Source: Oscarella lobularis (Eukaryota > Porifera > Homoscleromorpha > Homosclerophorida > Oscarellidae). Taken from it: a DNA stretch of 64,000 nucleotides. Shown here in pieces: positions 34,201 through 44,481 of this stretch. The stretch spans positions 1,860,001 through 1,924,000 of the forward strand of contig NC_089176.1 of NCBI RefSeq assembly GCF_947507565.1, given 5' to 3'. Made by a program: the position numbers and the translations under genes. Under the pieces are notes generated by a model. That model was not told the origin of the DNA. It saw only the letters and a program-made list of their open reading frames with translations, and made no database searches. How positions within the stretch are numbered: position 1 is the first letter of the stretch; the number at the start of each line of letters is the position of its first letter.

Positions 34201-35764
34201 CGGAGCTTGGCTCTTGCACCGACAGAGCCTAGCCTTGAAGACTCATCTTCGCTATTTTGTTCTCTTTTCGAGCATCGCCTCTCTTTTTGGAAATTCCGGT
34301 CAAGTGAGCTACTGCATTGCCAATACGGTGCTAAATTCTCTGGCCGATCACCGCAAACGAATGGGTCTTCCAGCAACCTCGCTTCAATTTGGGGCAATTA
34401 GTGGCGCCGGCTTTCTCCAACAAAACCCCAAGATAATGACGTTGCTGAAGTCAAGAGGACTGGCGCCGCTAAGTGATCAGTCAGCGTTGGACTGCATGGG
34501 ACGGGCCATGCTTATCCAGCTGCCTTCCCTGTGCATTCAAGGCAACATTACACCAGAAAAATACGTTCGTCCAGCTAAGCTGGGAAGTACGTTTCGTTTC
34601 TCTCGACTAAAAGAGCTGGAAAAGTTGGCCGGTGACAGAATCGATGCCATCGAATCGTCGAAGATGCTATTCGCTTCGCTTTCGCCGCCAGAAAAGCGGA
34701 AAGTCGTTGTCGACCTGCTTTCTACGTGGCTCGGAGCCGGTCTGGGTCTGGACGAGGTGCCACTGAATGCGTCCTTAGTTTCCATCGGGTTCGACTCGAT
34801 TATGGCCACGGAAATGAGTGATCGGATTCACCTTGCATTCATCGTCATCGTGCCTCCAGTTCGCATGCTAAACGACCAGTGCAGCGTGAATTTTCTAGCC
34901 GATATCATTATGACTTTAATTCAAAATCAAGCGACCGCGGAAGAAGAAAAAGAAGAAGAAGAAGAAACTCCAGGCGAAAAGTCAGATCAAAACTTGTGGA
35001 GATACTCTTTGAACAGCCCAGCGAAGGACAAGACAATTTGCCACCTCATATGCTTTCCCCCATATGCCGCAGGTGCATCTGTTTACTCGCAGTGGGGAAA
35101 GCTTTTCAAAGACAGCGGCATTGGAGTGACCGTCCTTCACTTTCCCGGCTGGGAAGAAAGACAAACCGAGACGTTCCTAGGCGATTTAGACGGCCTTGTC
35201 TCGGCAGCACTAGATGCCGTACTGCCACTAGCAGAGGAGCACAAAGTCGCCTTCTACGGTCATAGCATGGGTGGTCTCATCGCCTATGAGGTGGCTCTTC
35301 GTCTTGAAAAAGATCATGGCATATCCATCACGCACTTCTTCGTTGGTGCTTGGTATGCTCCTCACTTGCAATACCCTCGTCCAGCCGATTTCAATATTCC
35401 GTCGTCGGTGTTCAAGAGAGACGCGCCACTTGCTGTCGTCTTTCAGCATTTGAAACAGCTCAATTTCATCGACCTTCCATCTGCGGTGGATCCGCTGCTT
35501 CAGCATTGGATGCCATGCTTTGAAATAGCTCTCAAAATTTTGAAGAGATACACTCCGAATGAGAATTCGTTGCCGTGCAGCATCGACGCTTTCTCCTCGA
35601 CTGGAGACCCTTTTGTCCAGCCTAAAGACGTGATACCATGGGAGAAGCAATCACGATCTGATTTCGTCCATAATAGCGTCAATGCCCCAGGGCACCAGTT
35701 CACAAATTTATTCGCCAACGTCATATGTGAAACGATACAAGGCAGATTGAAAACTTTGCTCTAG
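28297..35764 (+). CDS. Animal FAS-like type I polyketide synthase
   Basis: Three exons (28297-30060, 30112-30205, 30261-35764) give 2,453 residues. Order: ketosynthase with active Cys184 (DTACSSS), His319 (EAHGTGT) and His361 (SNIGHTE); acyltransferase with Ser651 (GHSVGE); dehydratase with His998 (LKDHAIVDVIAP, spacing altered from HxxxGxxxxP) and Asp1173 (HPAFLDGCFQ); a degenerate enoylreductase-like region (about 1500-1750) without the GGVGxAA nucleotide motif; ketoreductase with TGGLKGLG (from about 1826) and Tyr1970; acyl carrier protein with Ser2132 (GFDSI); thioesterase with Ser2288 (GHSMGG) and a late APGHQF His. The plan follows animal fatty acid synthase, but the ER defect implies unsaturated or hydroxylated products. 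The N-terminal KS starts at once, with no loading module. The product is unknown. Introns argue against recent bacterial contamination. Confidence 0.93.
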
Positions 35765-36100
35765 GTAGCAGTCAGGCGAAAGTAGTTAGGAAATGTGCAT
35801 CATGCTTAAAGGACTTGCAATGACGGGCTGATGTAGCCCTGAGACTTTACTCTATTTTACTGCGGCACGAGGAAGTATACTATTCACTGCATATTTTTGT
35901 ATTTCGTCACTACTCAATTAGGTGTTCTGTTCTGTACTTTTCAGTAGTATCTCTGTTTAGCGGATCTAGATATCGTTCATAAATACAGCCGTGAATATAT
36001 ATATACATACATATATTGTTGTTCATAAGGCCAACAGGCCAGTCATCAAACGTAAAGGATGCAGCAATTACATATAATTAAGAAACGTCTTCTAAGTAGT
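35765..36100. other. Convergent 3' intergenic region
   Basis: 336 bp between the stop codons of the synthase (+) and USP1 (-). It carries 3' UTRs and an AT-rich run (atatatatacatacatatatt) near 35995-36016. No gene seen. Confidence 0.6.
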
Positions 36101-38941
36101 CTAAACCGAACTTGAAGGCAAGACGCCATAAAACAATATATAGGGCGTGGAGGTCAGCGTCGACTTGGGCGACAGTACTCTTCGAAAATCCGCATTGGAG
36201 AGCACTTCAACATCGGAATCGTCCAATTTGAGCCACTTCCACCCACACTGACACGCGCCTCCATCGTCAAACGAACTGCTACTCTCAGGACAAACGCACT
36301 CGGTCGAACAGTCGTCTTGTCGTCCAGCTGGCTCGTCGGAAGGCAGACGGACGTAGGTGAGATAGTGCCCACTGCCTGACATGCAGCCGTTGTGCATTAC
36401 AACGGCAAAGAGCTCGTACGTTGAATGCCGTCGATTGCAGGACAACGTGCACCATTGATCGAGCTTCATGCGCATTGGAGTGGCCAAATTGCCACTGATT
36501 TTGCTAACGTAGCTTCCGAGAGACGACAGCCTATAAAGAACAAGAGCACATCTTTAGACTCTGTGTGCATTTCATACATGTATGTACACTCACCCGCCAC
36601 CGCCCATCGCTGCAAATCTCTTCAAATGAATCGTCAAGACGGACGGCAACCGATCGAACATCGTGCTGATCTCCGCTTCCGTGTGCGTGCGGCACTCGTT
36701 GCAATAATAGCAATCGCGTCCAGTCAGCCGTTCCATGCCGACGAATTGCTTCATCGCCCACGTAAGCGAATGCCGACCGACACTCGTAGTCGACGATCCC
36801 GCCGGCGAAGAGGTCGCGGATGGAGACGCCGACGAGGACGACGACGACGAGGACGGAGAGAGTCGGACGGGAACGCTGACGTCGAGAAACGTTTCGTAGC
36901 GATTGCGCTTCGTCTCGCATTCGAGACATCGCGTCGTGAAGACGAGACTGCCCTGGAACGTGCTCGTCACGAAATTTTTTGTCGTCGCCGTCGTCGTCGT
37001 CGTCGTGCCGTCTTTGCATTTTGCGTTGTAAGCGTCTTCGATGTTGGAGAGCAGACAGCGAAGAAGCTCTTGGGCGTCGTGTTGCATGTAAGCCGTAAAT
37101 TGAAAGTTGATTTGTCTAGAGAAAATTTGGCAGTTATAAATCAAACCGATACCAGATCAACAAATTATTACATTACAGCAATGAATTATTTATCTATTTA
37201 ATTATTTATTTACCTCAAATCGTCAATAAATGTCTCAGGACACACCGACAGACGATTAATGCCGGTACAATTTGACGCGGGATCGCGTCGAAAGGCGTTT
37301 TCTAGATCAGTCATAGAGGAATAAAGCTACACGTGCACAAGAAAGAATAACAGATATATTGCACTCCTATGTCGATACTTCATACATTTTTTAAAGATTG
37401 GTAAAATCACGGATTGTAGAGAAATGGATATGAAACGCACGCACGCTACCGTATGTTGCGTGGGATCATCCGTGACATGCCCCGCCCCCGTGTCTCCGCT
37501 TGTGCTTGGCACACTCAAGTGCTGTTTGACTAAAGGGATTAATCGCCACCCGTCTATGATTAACGTAAATCGATGCCTACATCTTCGAAGTACCTAGCGC
37601 ACCATTTGCCTAAATTATTGGAGGTTTCGTAAGAGCGTTTTCACGCGTTTTCTCACGAGACCTACTTCGGAAGGGGTTGTGTAGCGTTTTCGTCAATTCG
37701 CTTACGTTTGCGTCGCCAGTAAGATAAGGAACGGTTTAATAATGATCCTTGCTGTGGCTTTGTCCACAAGCAAGGCCGGTTTCGTCGCGTTATAGCCGAG
37801 TACGGGCATTTTTATGCTCGGAATGGTGAAGGAGTTTGTGTAGCATTTCTGGGAGAACTGTAGAGAGTCAGCCGCATACTGTAGTTTTAGTAGATAGAAC
37901 TGCCACTGTAGAATGGCCCTACAACCCCGACTAATATATGAACGAGCGGGTTTGCGCTAGAAAGAGGTCGAAAAAATGCTGAGCGGAATTAATTAACAGA
38001 CAAGCAGCAGAGCGAGAAAGGCTAGGTATGCTTCCTCTAAGCTTCTAATAGTTAGTCTCTCTGCACTTTGCTACTTTTCGGTTCTCTACACTACTGTACC
38101 GTGACCTTTGGGAACAATTCAATGTTACCTGTCACTGCTTAGTTAAAAATGGGTTGTTTTTTCATGAAAACGTTAAGGACTAAGCATGTGCGAATTTTGC
38201 CATTGTCAATACAAGCCAATTTTAGGACTACCGGGGAGGCAACGGAGGCAACTGGGTTACCTATCCGGGCAAGATCGGTCACGTGACCATGTCACGGATG
38301 ATCCCACTAGCGTGCGTGCGTTTCATATCCATGTCTCTACAATCCGTGGTAAAATCTGGTTGTTGCATCACACTCTTGAGAGCTGGGATCCTCAATCTCA
38401 CAACCAGCACCATCCTCTTCCTAACTATCCAACTAAAAGAAACAATTTAGTTATTAATTAACGTGGAAGAAAGAAGCTGGGTTTTGAGAATATCCGGGAA
38501 TACCTCATTCAACGACGAAACGAAGTCGGGGCAATACCGCAGCGCTTGCAACACAGAATTCACGTAGCACGTATTGCCGGCGTTATTCAAACCGGAAAAC
38601 GGCGGAGGAAGGGGAGGAGGCGAAAGAGCCGCGTTGGCGGGAGGCGGAAATTCTGGGCCGTAAGGTCGACTTCCCGTATCGTCAACACAGTAGTCGTTCG
38701 CGCTGGCTTTCGTTTCGTCGTCGCCACCGTTTGGATCTTCGTTTTCTTTCGCGATTGGCCACGGATTCGTGGCATCCGGGATCCGGCTAGCCGACCACAA
38801 GTCGATGGGACCGAAAGACGTCGATTTCGCTGGCTGGGAGACGGGCAGCTCATCCGCTTCTTCGTCGCGCTTTCTTCGTTTGAGTTTGAGCGACGGTCGA
38901 GGCCGTTTCGGCGCCGGCGCGCCGTCTTCTCTCGACGGCAT
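36101..38941 (-). CDS. USP1: Ubiquitin-specific protease 1
   Basis: USP1 removes monoubiquitin from FANCD2 and PCNA in DNA crosslink repair and translesion synthesis. Four exons: 38941-38504, 37326-37214, 37115-36594 and 36530-36101, 500 residues with consistent phases. Catalytic Cys lies in GLNNAGNTCYVNSVLQAL; the QHDAQE box follows in exon 3; zinc-binding Cys pairs are CLEC and CYYCNEC; catalytic His is in SGSGHYLTYV and the acidic residue in WKWLKLDDSDV. The tail SPKSTLTSTPYILFY matches the characteristic USP1 end. It is much shorter than the vertebrate protein (about 785 residues), because the long insert holding the Gly-Gly autocleavage site is missing. A Ser-rich run sits in exon 3. The first intron carries a transposon (37395-38357). 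Confidence 0.9.
37395..38357. mobile_element. Non-autonomous DNA transposon with long terminal inverted repeats
   Basis: 37395-37478 and the reverse complement of about 38283-38357 align over 75-85 bp, starting agatt and including acggattgtagaga, tggatatgaaacgcacgcac and gtgggatcatccgtgacatg, with one 11-bp indel. The interior of about 800 bp encodes nothing recognisable. No target duplication is clear. The element lies in USP1 intron 1, which explains why that intron is 1.2 kb when its neighbours are under 100 bp. Confidence 0.82.
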
Positions 38942-39016
38942 CCCGGTTAAGGCGCGCTAAATCGCATCCGGGGAACGTCAGCTGTGACTTTGTCACGAAA
39001 ACTGATTCGTAGAAAT

Positions 39017-39078
39017 CTCGCCTGTGAGAGGCATTAGTCTCTTCGGAGGCGTGGGTTCGAATCCCACTCCTGTCACCA
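39017..39078 (+). pseudogene. tRNA-Leu 3' half with encoded CCA
   Basis: A long variable-arm-like stretch (agtctcttcggaggc) is followed by a perfect T arm (gtgggttcgaatcccac) and acceptor strand ctcctgtca ending CCA at 39076-39078, typical of eukaryotic tRNA-Leu. No matching 5' acceptor strand, D arm or anticodon arm is found upstream. The genomic CCA suggests a retrotransposed tRNA or a SINE tail rather than an active gene. Confidence 0.65.
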
Positions 39079-39145
39079 TGTAACGTGAGAAGAAGAATGA
39101 TCTATTAGGCTCCTAGCGCGCATTACCCCACAACCGTCACAGACG

Positions 39146-39350
39146 ATTGATACTTACCGCTCTGTGCCAACCCCCTGCCACTCAGGAAGGGGCTTGGCGG
39201 TAGGGGGCCCGAACCCAGGGGTCGAAACCGGAAGCGTGCCGGAAACTCGGTCCCTCACGCCCGGCCGCGGACCATCCACCGACTCCCTTGGGCCGAGCCC
39301 CGGCTATACGAGCCGGCGCCCGGCGGTGGGTCCACGAGCACCACCGTCCA
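39146..39350 (-). repeat. Split direct repeat B2
   Basis: 205 bp matching B1 at 39531-39727 with a few substitutions and a small indel; both begin attgatacttaccgctctgtg. Confidence 0.9.
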
Positions 39351-39417
39351 GCCACCCCGTCACGCCTGGGAACCAGGCGGAGAAGAAGAAAACCCCCAAG
39401 GGAGGGTCGGGAGGGAA

Positions 39418-39534
39418 GAGGAAGATTGCGTCGCGCGTAGGTGTGCTCGCTTCAGCCGCTGTGATGCGAATGAGCCCGCCCGCGCACGACGCTCCATATC
39501 AACAACGGTTAACAATAATGTTAACCTGCCATTG
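39418..39534 (-). repeat. Split direct repeat A2
   Basis: 117 bp matching A1 at 44108-44224 with about three substitutions. It abuts B1, sharing attg at 39531-39534. Confidence 0.9.
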
Positions 39535-39727
39535 ATACTTACCGCTCTGTGTCAACCCCCTGCCACTCAGGAAGGGGCTTGGCGGTAGGGGGCCCGGACC
39601 CAGGGGTCGAAACCGGAAGCGTGCCGGAAACCCGGTCCCTCACGCCCGGCCGCGGACCATCCACCGACCCCCGTGGGCCGAGCTACGAGCCGGCGCCCGG
39701 CGGTGGGCCCACGAGCACCACCGTCCA
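39531..39727 (-). repeat. Split direct repeat B1
   Basis: 197 bp, the internal copy of B2. It lies just beyond the recombinase stop in element orientation. Confidence 0.9.
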
Positions 39728-39835
39728 ATAAACTATTCATACCCGGGCCCGGCTCGCATCCTCGCCGCCACGACACACCAATAAATAAGACTGTAAGACT
39801 CTCATGTTCACCGTTCTACCCCAACCAGTCCTGCC

Positions 39836-40475
39836 CTAGCGTCCGCCCTGAAGGCCTCCCACCAGCGCTCTCGCGCCCGCCAGGCTTTCCTCCGGGATCC
39901 GCACGTAGCGCATGTAGCAGTTGCTGCGCCATCGTCCTAGCGCCTGAATAACCGCCGTCGACGCCCCAAGCCTCGCTGCCTCCGTGGCCGCCCCGATCCG
40001 TAGGCTGTGTTCCCCAAACCGCTCCGACTCCACCCCTGCCTTGTCCAGCGCCGCACGCAAACCGTCAACGAGCTGCCCCCGCGTCAGCGGGGCGCCATTC
40101 GGCCACAGGAACAGCGGACCATCCTGGGGGCCTCTTGCCGCCACGTTGGCTAGGAGCGCGGAAACTGGACACACCCCTCCCGGCGGAGCCCGACCCAGGA
40201 AGATAAACGCTTCCTCACCGAACTGGTTGGTTTTAGACATCTTGATCCGCAACCTCACCCACGACGGGTCGGGGAAACGGTCGACGGCCAAGGCTGCGCA
40301 CCGCGGAGAGATACTGACGCACGGTCGAAGCCGCGCAGCCGTCCTCCGCCAGCGCCGACGCGAAGAGGCAGAACGTGTCGAGCGAAGCGGGAACCGGACA
40401 TATATTAAGGGCTTCGCAGAACGACAGAAAACGACGCTGTCCGGACGAGTACGCCCTTCGTGATGCTGGAGCCAA
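39836..40475 (-). pseudogene. Tyrosine recombinase of the DIRS-like element
   Basis: The N-terminal piece (40475-40233) has the SAM-like fold end YLSAVRSLG. The C-terminal piece (to 39836) has KMSKTNQFGEE, CPVSALLANVAARG, GPLFLWPNG, EHSLRIGAATEAARLG and LGRWRSNCYMRYVR, so the H-x-x-R and Tyr of the catalytic set are present. The middle section that normally carries the first catalytic Arg (FLRxGE region, some 70 residues) is missing at the join near 40285, and the two pieces are in different frames. It is therefore an inactive recombinase. Confidence 0.85.
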
Positions 40476-40480
40476 GCCGT

Positions 40481-42417
40481 TTAGCGTGTAGACGCGACGA
40501 GCCGCTTCCAGTGCAGGGAGGTCCAGGCCTCGTCGCCCCCAAGGAGTGCGTCGAGCGCGTCGGCCACCCCGTCCGGCACGACTCGCATGTCTAGCGCCAC
40601 CTGCGAAAACGACAGTCCAGTACGGTCGGCCCCTCGCGACAGCGCGTCTGCAAAAACATTATCTACTCCGCTATGTGTTCCGACCAAAAGCAAAAATTGA
40701 GGCGGGCTGCGACGAACTGCAACGCGCGCAGAAGAGGCAGCAGCCGCCCGTCCCTACTAGATCCGGAGTTAATCGCCGCCACGACCGTGGTGTTGTCGCA
40801 CTGGAACAGCACCGACTCGCCTCGCCACGTGGGACCCCAGACAACGGCCGCCACCAACACCGGATAGAGCTCCTTGGGCGCAATCGGCTGATCCCGCCAT
40901 GGCAACGACCAAGGCGATGCAAAACCCCGCCACGGAGAAGAGGAGACGGCAACGGCGCCGCAGCCCCAACGTCCAGACGCGTCCGATTGCACGCGCAACG
41001 AAGGAGCCCATGAGCCGACCGTCGACGCCAGCCCGACGCCGTTCCACGACGCCGCAAACGCCAGCCACCACGCGATATCCGCCCGCGCGGCCTGGTTCAG
41101 CCGCACAAAACGGTCAAGCTGCCGCGCCGTGTGAGCCAGATCCAGTAGTCGACGCACGAACGACCGGCCCGGAAACACGACCAGACTCGCGTGATGCATC
41201 AAGCCGACGAGAGACAAGAGCTCCCGCTTGGTGCACGTCCACCTGACCGCGACAGCCGCCAGCCGAGACCTCAATCTGTGCAGCTTGACCTCGGCAGCCG
41301 CAAGACGCTGGCCACCGTGTCGAACTCGATCCCCAGAAAGGTGAGCGTCGACGCCGGACCCTCAACCTTATGCATCGCGACCGGAACGCCCAGCTCCTTG
41401 CACACCGCCAACGCCCTCTCCAAATTGCGGGCGCACTCCGACCCCCCCGGCCCGGCCCAGCACAAGAAAGTCGTCGAGGTAGTGGAGACCGATGGTGACG
41501 CCAGCGCGAAACATGGACCACAGCAGGGCGTCCGCGACGGCGGAGAAGATCTTCGGCGCCGACCGCAGGCCAAAAGGCAACGCCGCGTCGAGGTACACTG
41601 CCCCTTTCCAGCAAACGCCGAGCAGACAACGGTCGTCCGGATGCACCGGAACCACACGGTACGCCGCTCGAAGGTCCAGCTTTGCGAGGAGGCAACCCGG
41701 CCCAAGCAGGCCCACGAGGTCGACTGCGTCGTCGATACTCGCATAGCGAAGCGAGCACCAACGACGATCGACCCCGTCGTTAACGCTGGCTGCCGCCGGA
41801 GCTGACAAATCGACGATAAGACGCCACCGACCCGGTTGGTGCGGCTTCGGCAGAACACCAAATGGGCTGACGTGTACCCGAGACGCGTACGGCGATGCAT
41901 CCAACGGCAGCATGCGTCGGGCGCGAACTTCGTCGTAGATGTAGCCGTCGACGACGTCGGCGTGAGCCGTCGCCGAGCGTAAATTGCGCCCGGTCACGCG
42001 CAACGGGCTGCCCGACGCGAACCCAATGCGAAAACCCTCTCGAAAACCCTTGCAGACGTATTTGGCGAACGAACGATCCGGATGACGCGTTAGCCAAAAA
42101 ACCCAGCGATCGAGCACTACGGGCGTAGTCACCGTCGCCAGAGGCGCTGGCAACGGATGGCCATTTCGCACGCAGGCTTGGAGCGCAAAGAGGTCCGCCA
42201 TGTAGCGATAGCGACCCTCCAAAACGTTGCACGCCAGCGAGCGAAGGCGCTCGAGCTCTACACACGAAAAAACACAACCATACGACGCCCAAACCTGCGC
42301 GACGTGGAAGGGGGAACGTTCGGAACGACAGCAAAAATACGCGAAAGCCAGGGAGACCGGCCAGAAGCCGAAGGCGACGAGCGAACGAGAGAAAGGAAAA
42401 AAACAATAAATACGCAA
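40481..42417 (-). pseudogene. Reverse transcriptase and RNase H of the DIRS-like element
   Basis: RT motifs: GVLPKPHQPGRWRLIVDLS, LAKLDLRAAYRVVPVHP, LPFGLRSAPKIF and LHYLDDFLVLG (about 41480). The frame shifts just after YLDD at a run of seven C (about 41443), then again near 41272. RNase H follows with VQSDASGRWGCGAVA, KELYPV and CDNTTVVAAINSG, and the tail NVFADALSRG is in another frame near 40650. The order RT, RNase H, recombinase is that of DIRS-type elements. Confidence 0.85.
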
Positions 42418-42563
42418 GAAAAACGATAAGCCAGCACACGCGCGCTAACCACGCGCAACTGCACAGCCGAAGCGATAACAACAAAGAAAAAGAAACGCCA
42501 ACGAACAACCAACAAGCCGCGGCTACACTAACAGAAGTCCACAAGTCCACGCGGCCAACACAG

Positions 42564-44089
42564 TTACTCCGGACGCCCGCCGCGCGACACGGGCGAGCGC
42601 TCCCGATCGCTGCCTCGACGAACGCCACGCGACTCCCGGCCACGATCGCCTTTTCCCGGGTCGTTACGCTCGCGACGGGGCGAATCGCAGTGCTTGGCCC
42701 GATGAGCTCCCCAACAAACATTGCACACGTGCCGGTAAGTGCAATTCGGGAACTGACATGCTCCCTCGTTGTATCCGCGGCAAATCGGCCGCGGTTTTGT
42801 GCGAGCACTCGCCGGCGACGCGGCGCGAGCCACATGTCGATCCGTAGAGGCATCGCGCAACGAGTAAATGGCTTTGACGTGGTCGGTATCCAGACAGAGA
42901 GGGCAGCGCGGCGCATTGTTGCCGAGAGCCACGAACGTCTGGGCATAAATTCCCTGATGCGGTGTGGCCCAATCCATCTCCGGACGCGTAGCGGCGAGCT
43001 TACGGAATCGCGTGTCGTAAGTACGCCACCCTTCGCCTCCGAGTTTGGCCGCTTCTTGAAGGATGAGGCGCATATACGAAAACAGCGACGCCGCGCGTGA
43101 TGGGTTGCCAGCGCAGCGTACGATCGCGTACTAAAACAGCGCGCCCAGCTGAGGACGCTCGGGATCGAGCGCAGCTGGGAGCGCGACTAAGGCATCCACT
43201 CGAAGAACGAACTAACCTCGCGCTTCAGCAGCTCGAGGTTGTCCGGCAGAAGCTCCGCCAGCTCCACGTACTGGCCCGCCTGGATCTTCGCCACCATCTT
43301 GCCTGAAACGGACACGCCGTCCTCCAACGCGAAGTCCGGCGACGTTGGCGGAGGAACCGCCTGAGCCAGCGCGCGTGCCAAAGCCCCCAACGAATTTCCG
43401 TCGACCGCGGCAACGGACGGCACCACACCAGGGGGCGCCTTGCCTTCCCCGAGCACCGCGATACCCGGGATCGCCGGCATCTGAGGTAGCTCATCCAACG
43501 CTAGGAACCCAAAGAACACCGCCGTATACCACGCACGCAGGCACGCAGGCCGAGAACACACGCAGAGACATCCAGAAAAAAAAATGCCGCGCCATGCAAC
43601 GTACTCAGCTGCCCAAGACCGCGCGGGTGCCAAGCACGCGTAAAAATTAGCAACAATGCAGCTGCGCTGCGGCGCCGCCGCCGCAGAAACCCCGACGCGT
43701 GCAGCTGAGACCGAGCCCGCGCCCGCCATGAGCCACGGGTGCACCGCGAAAGGAAGACAGGAGAGGCAGGGAAGGGAAGGTAGGGAGCGGGTAGGAAAAA
43801 ACGGGGACCACCGAACCTCCGCGGAGACCAGCCGAGCGAAAAAGGCCTAAGCTACCGTACTTACCGTGCTCCCGGGAAGCATTTCCATCCGACACGCCGT
43901 CGGCGGTAGAGTCGCCTGGCCCGCATGCTGCGCGTACGCGGCGACGCCCGCTTGCACGGCATTCTGGATAATCGCCTGAAGCGCCGGTCCGGTGACAGCG
44001 ACAACCGGGTTTGGCGCGTCGCGCTGCTGCTGGATAGCAGGTTGCTGATTCTGCACTTGCTGATCTTGATCCGGCGAATTTTGATCCAT
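42564..44089 (-). CDS. Gag-like region of the DIRS-like element
   Basis: The first frame starts MDQNSPDQDQQ at 44089 and reaches a consensus donor (gtaagt) near 43868. An acceptor at about 43500 leads to a second piece (PTSPDFALEDGVSVSGKMV to 43187). A third piece (43073-42564) holds a Cys/His array (CRGYNEGACQFPNCTYRH then CNVCWGAHRAKHC) as in DIRS-family gag, followed by an Arg-rich tail. Splicing or decay separates the pieces; I cannot say which for the second junction. Confidence 0.65.
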
Positions 44090-44107
44090 GACGAGGAGAA
44101 AGAAAAA

Positions 44108-44224
44108 GAGGAAGATTGCGTCGCGCGTAGGTGTGCTCGCTTCAGCCGCTGTGATGCGAATGAGCCCGCCCGCGCACGACGCTCCGTATCAACGACGGTT
44201 AAAAATAATGTTAACCTGCCATTG
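44108..44224 (-). repeat. Split direct repeat A1 (element 5' end)
   Basis: 117 bp matching A2. Its outer end joins the Munc13 promoter duplicate at gcattcc (44224). Confidence 0.9.
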
Positions 44225-44473
44225 CATTCCACGGTGACGTCGCCCAAGTCGTCCAGAGCTGTCCAGAGCCGAAAGTAAGCGTCTAAATCGCGCGCTGCGA
44301 CCAATTCGCGCGCTAATTATGAATCGACGACAGTGCATGAGCGAAAGGCCCGAAGACGTCTCCCCATCGCTTGTCATTGGACATCGCACGCTAGCGACGT
44401 CGCAGAGTCGCGAAGAAATGAATAAACGGTACGATACGCGCAGAAGAGCTCGTTCCCCCCAATCGCGAGCTCG

Positions 44474-44481
44474 TGACGTCA
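44474..44481 (+). promoter_or_regulatory. CRE-like site (TGACGTCA)
   Basis: Perfect octamer 38 bp before the final base of the upstream flank of ATG 44519; counterpart of 27060-27067 and, at greater divergence, of 21653-21660. Confidence 0.5.

Larger units (their letters stand above)
39146..44224 (-). mobile_element. Tyrosine-recombinase retrotransposon (DIRS/Ngaro/PAT type), decayed
   Basis: About 5.08 kb in minus orientation. Order in its own sense: A1 repeat, gag-like frames with zinc fingers, reverse transcriptase and RNase H, tyrosine recombinase, then B1-A2-B2. Split direct repeats and a tyrosine recombinase in place of an integrase define this class; no target-site duplication is expected. 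Several frame breaks and a deletion in the recombinase show that the copy is inactive. Its right end (44224) coincides with the start of the second 406-bp Munc13 promoter copy, so it landed in that duplicated DNA or formed its boundary. Confidence 0.88.

Noticed and set aside
28297-35764. Polyketide synthase as a bacterial symbiont contig or very recent transfer
   Set aside because: Two short GT-AG introns restore the AT domain frame and the flanks are animal genes, so it is a resident nuclear gene; ancient transfer cannot be excluded from the sequence alone.
36425-37201. 258-residue plus-strand open frame
   Set aside because: It is antisense to USP1 exons 3 and 4 and has low-complexity RRRR content.
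37327-38461. Small open frames at both ends of the USP1 intron sharing a HVTDDPT string
   Set aside because: They are translations of the transposon's inverted repeats, not genes.
39164-39731. Two related Pro/Gly-rich plus-strand frames (SGRGLAVGGP type)
   Set aside because: They are translations of the B1 and B2 direct repeats of the DIRS-like element.
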